This document shows positions 25,257 through 28,181 of a DNA stretch of 28,181 nucleotides, piece after piece (positions within the stretch are counted from its first letter, which is position 1; each line of letters begins with the position of its first letter). A program made the position numbers and the translations under genes. The DNA comes from an uncultured Cloacibacillus sp. GTDB lineage: Bacteria; Synergistota; Synergistia; Synergistales; Synergistaceae. The notes under the pieces were generated by a model. The model saw only the letters and a program-made list of their open reading frames with translations. It had not been told where the DNA came from and did no database searches. Where the stretch lies: contig URAG01000029.1 in assembly GCA_900545755.1 (NCBI GenBank), forward strand, positions 1 to 28,181. Reading direction: 5' to 3'.

Positions 25257-25705
25257 AAATAATCATAGACGCCGACGCTTGCCCGCGCGGCGCGCTCGCG
25301 GCGGCGGCGCGGCTCGCAGAACGGTACGGCGTGCGGATCGTCACCGTCGCGGGCTTCGACCACGTCATAGAATCGCCCGAGCACGTGACAGTCGGCGGCG
25401 ATCCACAGGAGGCTGACATAAAAATAATCAACCTGACGCGCGCGGGCGACGCCGTCGTCACGCAGGACATCGGCCTCGCCGCAGCCGTCCTCGGCAAAAA
25501 AGCGGCGGCGCTCAATCCGTGCGGCTTCGAGTATCGCGAAGAAACCATCGCCGCGGCTCTCGAAGAGCGCGAAATAAAAGCGAAATACCGCCGCGCCGGA
25601 GGCCGCACCAAAGGCCCGCCGAAACGGACGAAAGAAGACGACGAACGCTTCACATCGCGCCTCGAACAAATCCTGCGCCGCGCCGCATGCGCTCACGCTG
25701 AGTAA
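25253..25705 (+). CDS. DUF188 / UPF0178 (YaiI/YqxD) family protein
   Basis: Protein of 150 residues. The family opening KIIIDADACPRGALAAAARL (about 2-20) contains the acidic motif typical of this PIN-like group, followed by VVTQDIGLAAAVLGKKAAALNPCG at about 68-92, seen as VTQDIGLAA and LGKKAAALNP, and the C-terminal GGRTKGPPKRTKEDDERF. PIN-like folds suggest a possible nuclease activity, but no function is established. The start is TTG 25253, overlapping the previous stop by four bases. It is the last gene before the CRISPR leader. Confidence 0.88.
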   Translation: MKIIIDADACPRGALAAAARLAERYGVRIVTVAGFDHVIESPEHVTVGGDPQEADIKIINLTRAGDAVVTQDIGLAAAVLGKKAAALNPCGFEYREETIAAALEEREIKAKYRRAGGRTKGPPKRTKEDDERFTSRLEQILRRAACAHAE

Positions 25706-25901
25706 CGCTGCGCGCGGCGCGCATACAACCGCGCCCGCGAACCACAAGCTCACACAAAATACCCAGAAGCCTCGCACATCGCGCCGCGTCCTGGAAAATC
25801 AAAAATTTTGCAGCCTCCAAGCACAATGAAAAGCGCCAAAACGCAGGCCTCGCGCAAAATACCGGAAAAGTGCTATCATACCATTATCTTTTCGCAGCAC
25901 G
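25706..25901 (+). promoter_or_regulatory. CRISPR leader region
   Basis: About 196 non-coding bases between the DUF188 stop and the first repeat. The last 100 bases are AT-richer than the adjacent genes. An extended -10 element TGCTATCAT (25871-25879) would start transcription about 15 bases before the first repeat. The repeat direction (TTGAAAC at the right end of each unit) puts the leader on this side. Confidence 0.65.
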
Positions 25902-27891
25902 GTCGCGTCCCTCGCGGACGCGTGAGTTGAAACATTGGATCAACTAACGGCACATCACCTTCAAGAGTCGCGTCCCTCGCGGACGCGTGAGTTGAAACAA
26001 TGGACAGCAAGAAGACCCCGGCGATACGACGTCGCGTCCCTCGCGGACGCGTGAGTTGAAACAGCGCTACGGCAAGCAAAACTCATCGAAAGAATGTCGC
26101 GTCCCTCGCGGACGCGTGAGTTGAAACAATGAGCTTAAGAAATTTGATGTTGAGTTTTTGTCGCGTCCCTCGCGGACGCGTGAGTTGAAACGTCTTTTGG
26201 GGAGGTAGGTAGTATTATGTCTAAGTCGCGTCCCTCGCGGACGCGTGAGTTGAAACTTGGATTGGTTCTGTTACATATCAGTCTTGTGGGTCGCGTCCCT
26301 CGCGGACGCGTGAGTTGAAACTGCTATGTCTAGTGCTGCACAATTTGCTGCAATGTCGCGTCCCTCGCGGACGCGTGAGTTGAAACGGGTTGGACGCCTG
26401 TACAAATACCTTGTGGTCAGTCGCGTCCCTCGCGGACGCGTGAGTTGAAACTCATCGCGGAACCACTCGTTCCAAATCAAATTAGTCGCGTCCCTCGCGG
26501 ACGCGTGAGTTGAAACAACATTTCGTTTGATTTTTGCTCTTTTCGCAACTCGTCGCGTCCCTCGCGGACGCGTGAGTTGAAACCTTGAAAGCTGCCGCGG
26601 GCGCGTCGACATCGCGGTGTCGCGTCCCTCGCGGACGCGTGAGTTGAAACATTGTCATCTGTCATTTGTGCAGCGCACAACACGTCGCGTCCCTCGCGGA
26701 CGCGTGAGTTGAAACCACTTAATCGCAACGTAGCGGTCGCGTTTGCCGTCGCGTCCCTCGCGGACGCGTGAGTTGAAACATCTGACCCGTGGAGCTATCG
26801 CCGCGACAAGGGAGTCGCGTCCCTCGCGGACGCGTGAGTTGAAACATTTGACAGGACACATGGATATAAAACTACTTGTCGCGTCCCTCGCGGACGCGTG
26901 AGTTGAAACAAAACTAGAAGGAGTTGCTGAAGCACCAGGAGCAGTCGCGTCCCTCGCGGACGCGTGAGTTGAAACATCAGAATAAACAAGACACGCTACA
27001 TCAGCAATGTCGCGTCCCTCGCGGACGCGTGAGTTGAAACTTGAGCTACAAGCTCCTAAGTATGAGTCAGAATCGTCGCGTCCCTCGCGGACGCGTGAGT
27101 TGAAACCTGTACCTAAAGATGACGGACCAGATGCTGATAGTGTCGCGTCCCTCGCGGACGCGTGAGTTGAAACATCGCAGCTTTGTTCCCTCCATTTTTG
27201 CAGCGGTCGCGTCCCTCGCGGACGCGTGAGTTGAAACTACCTTGAGCTGGGACTTGCCGGACGACCCCAAGTCGCGTCCCTCGCGGACGCGTGAGTTGAA
27301 ACGAGCTTGCTTATGCCTTACGCGCGTTGGTATGGTGTCGCGTCCCTCGCGGACGCGTGAGTTGAAACGATAATCTTATGGACAGGAAGCTTGTAGACAT
27401 AAGTCGCGTCCCTCGCGGACGCGTGAGTTGAAACGTTTCGGCTTCGGAGCTGTTGTCCGGCGTCGAGGTCGCGTCCCTCGCGGACGCGTGAGTTGAAACC
27501 TCGGCGTGCTCGAGCAATGGCAGAGCAAGCTAAGTCGCGTCCCTCGCGGACGCGTGAGTTGAAACTCAGCGCAAAGGGCAACGTTTTCGGCTCGACCGCG
27601 TCGCGTCCCTCGCGGACGCGTGAGTTGAAACTTTTCGGAACTGACAAACAAAAAGAGCGCGACGTCGCGTCCCTCGCGGACGCGTGAGTTGAAACGTAAC
27701 CTAACGGAAATGGTACTAGAAATGGTCTGTCGCGTCCCTCGCGGACGCGTGAGTTGAAACAGATACAAAAGTTGCTTGAGAGAGATGCGCGCGGGTCGCG
27801 TCCCTCGCGGACGCGTGAGTTGAAACTTGAGCTCGGCAAGCTGCTGAAGCTGTGTGGCTGTCGCGTCCCTCGCGGACGCGTGAGTTGAAAC

Positions 27892-27924
27892 GTCTCGACG
27901 CATCACAGGCAGTCCCCACAGCCG
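27892..27924 (+). repeat. CRISPR spacer 31, duplicated later in the array
   Basis: 33-nt spacer beginning GTCTCGACGCATCACAGG. Its first 27 bases are identical to the partial spacer at 28155-28181. Confidence 0.9.
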
Positions 27925-28154
27925 GTCGCGTCCCTCGCGGACGCGTGAGTTGAAACGACTTCCTAACCGGGACATCCGCATATCCGCGCGGTCGCGTCCC
28001 TCGCGGACGCGTGAGTTGAAACGTTGTGTAGCCCTTGCGGAACGTAGTCTTATAGGGTCGCGTCCCTCGCGGACGCGTGAGTTGAAACTGTAAGAGCTTA
28101 CCTGCGCCGCCCACGCCGTGATGTCGCGTCCCTCGCGGACGCGTGAGTTGAAAC

Positions 28155-28181
28155 GTCTCGACGCATCACAGGCAGTCCCCA
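28155..28181 (+). repeat. Partial CRISPR spacer 35, identical to spacer 31
   Basis: 27 visible bases beginning GTCTCGACGCATCACAGG match spacer 31 exactly. The window ends before the final six bases could be compared. Confidence 0.9.

Larger units (their letters stand above)
25902..28181 (+). CRISPR. CRISPR array, 35 identical 32-nt repeats, runs off the window
   Basis: I counted 35 repeats from 25902 to 28154. Each starts GTCGCGTCCCTCGCGG and ends ACGCGTGAGTTGAAAC, and by eye all are identical. There are 34 complete spacers of 32-35 nt plus one cut by the window end after 27 nt. Repeat bases 3-9 (CGCGTCC) pair with 15-21 (GGACGCG) around a five-base loop. This leaves an 11-base 3' part, TGAGTTGAAAC, which would be the crRNA 5' handle. 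Length, hairpin and TTGAAAC end resemble subtype I-C repeats. The leader lies to the left. No cas gene is visible, and the genes to the left are unrelated, so any cas operon must lie beyond the right edge or elsewhere. No degenerate terminal repeat is seen, so the array continues. The spacer that begins at 27892 recurs at 28155. Confidence 0.98.

Noticed and set aside
24885..25705. The two small genes next to the array as CRISPR-associated genes (cas1, cas2 or cas4)
   Set aside because: One is clearly DUF188. The other has an HTH-like pattern and lacks any Cas1, Cas2 or Cas4 motif.
25876..28114. Many open frames in the repeat region reading FQLTRPRGTR, FNSRVREGRD or VSTHASARDAT
   Set aside because: These are translations of the CRISPR repeat on the minus strand, a known source of false proteins.

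Overview
The window looks like bacterial chromosomal DNA from a gut or anaerobic habitat, but it is not uniform. From about 5.2 kb to the end, gene content and codon style (frequent GCG, CTC and ATA codons, TAXI-type TRAP transport, many GTG/TTG starts, a GTCGCG...TTGAAAC CRISPR repeat) suggest a Synergistota-like anaerobe such as Cloacibacillus or Synergistes. This is an inference from style, not a database match. The first 5.2 kb has a different codon style (CTG, CCC and CGG rich, closer to Oscillospiraceae-type Firmicutes). It joins the rest at about 5200-5225, where two unrelated genes are both broken.

Layout. (1) 1-2937, plus strand: two PhnE-type ABC permeases (the first cut by the window edge) and a cytosolic 5'-nucleotidase-family metallophosphatase. 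Two strong hairpins follow. (2) 3144 to about 5213, minus strand: a membrane-anchored double-AAA ATPase that has lost its N-terminus at the junction. (3) 5.2-6.7 kb: the C-terminal stub of a GNAT acetyltransferase, an intact SAM methyltransferase, a second and more decayed GNAT remnant, and an AT-rich gene-free stretch. (4) 6.7-15.0 kb: a catabolic locus with a class III aminotransferase, a fused TRAP permease, a TAXI binding protein, a 3-hydroxyisobutyrate-dehydrogenase-family enzyme and an IlvD/Edd dehydratase, all on the minus strand, with a divergent LysR regulator. Most of it is AT-rich compared with its surroundings. (5) 15.1-24.8 kb: a long minus-strand housekeeping run. In transcription order it is YfcE-like phosphodiesterase, GAF membrane protein, PHP phosphoesterase, threonine aldolase, PmbA/TldE, cell-wall amidase, terminator, GerMN protein, rph, rdgB, secG, rplM, rpsI, terminator. 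(6) 24.9-25.7 kb, plus strand: a small HTH-like protein and a DUF188 (YaiI/YqxD) protein. (7) 25.9 kb to the window end: a CRISPR array of 35 identical 32-nt repeats with 34 complete spacers and one cut off, with its apparent leader on the left and no cas genes in the window.

How the genes work together. Region 4 reads as one uptake-and-degradation unit. The TAXI protein captures an organic acid, the fused TRAP permease imports it, and the dehydratase, dehydrogenase and aminotransferase process it under LysR control. The substrate cannot be read from the sequence. Region 5 combines RNA processing, nucleotide-pool cleaning, protein export and ribosomal protein genes in tightly overlapping frames. 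The least ordinary features are the cross-style junction at 5.2 kb, the duplicated CRISPR spacer at the window end, the pair of GNAT remnants around the methyltransferase, and the AT-rich catabolic island with its dyad-symmetric control sites. I did not find a convincing wholly new multi-gene system.
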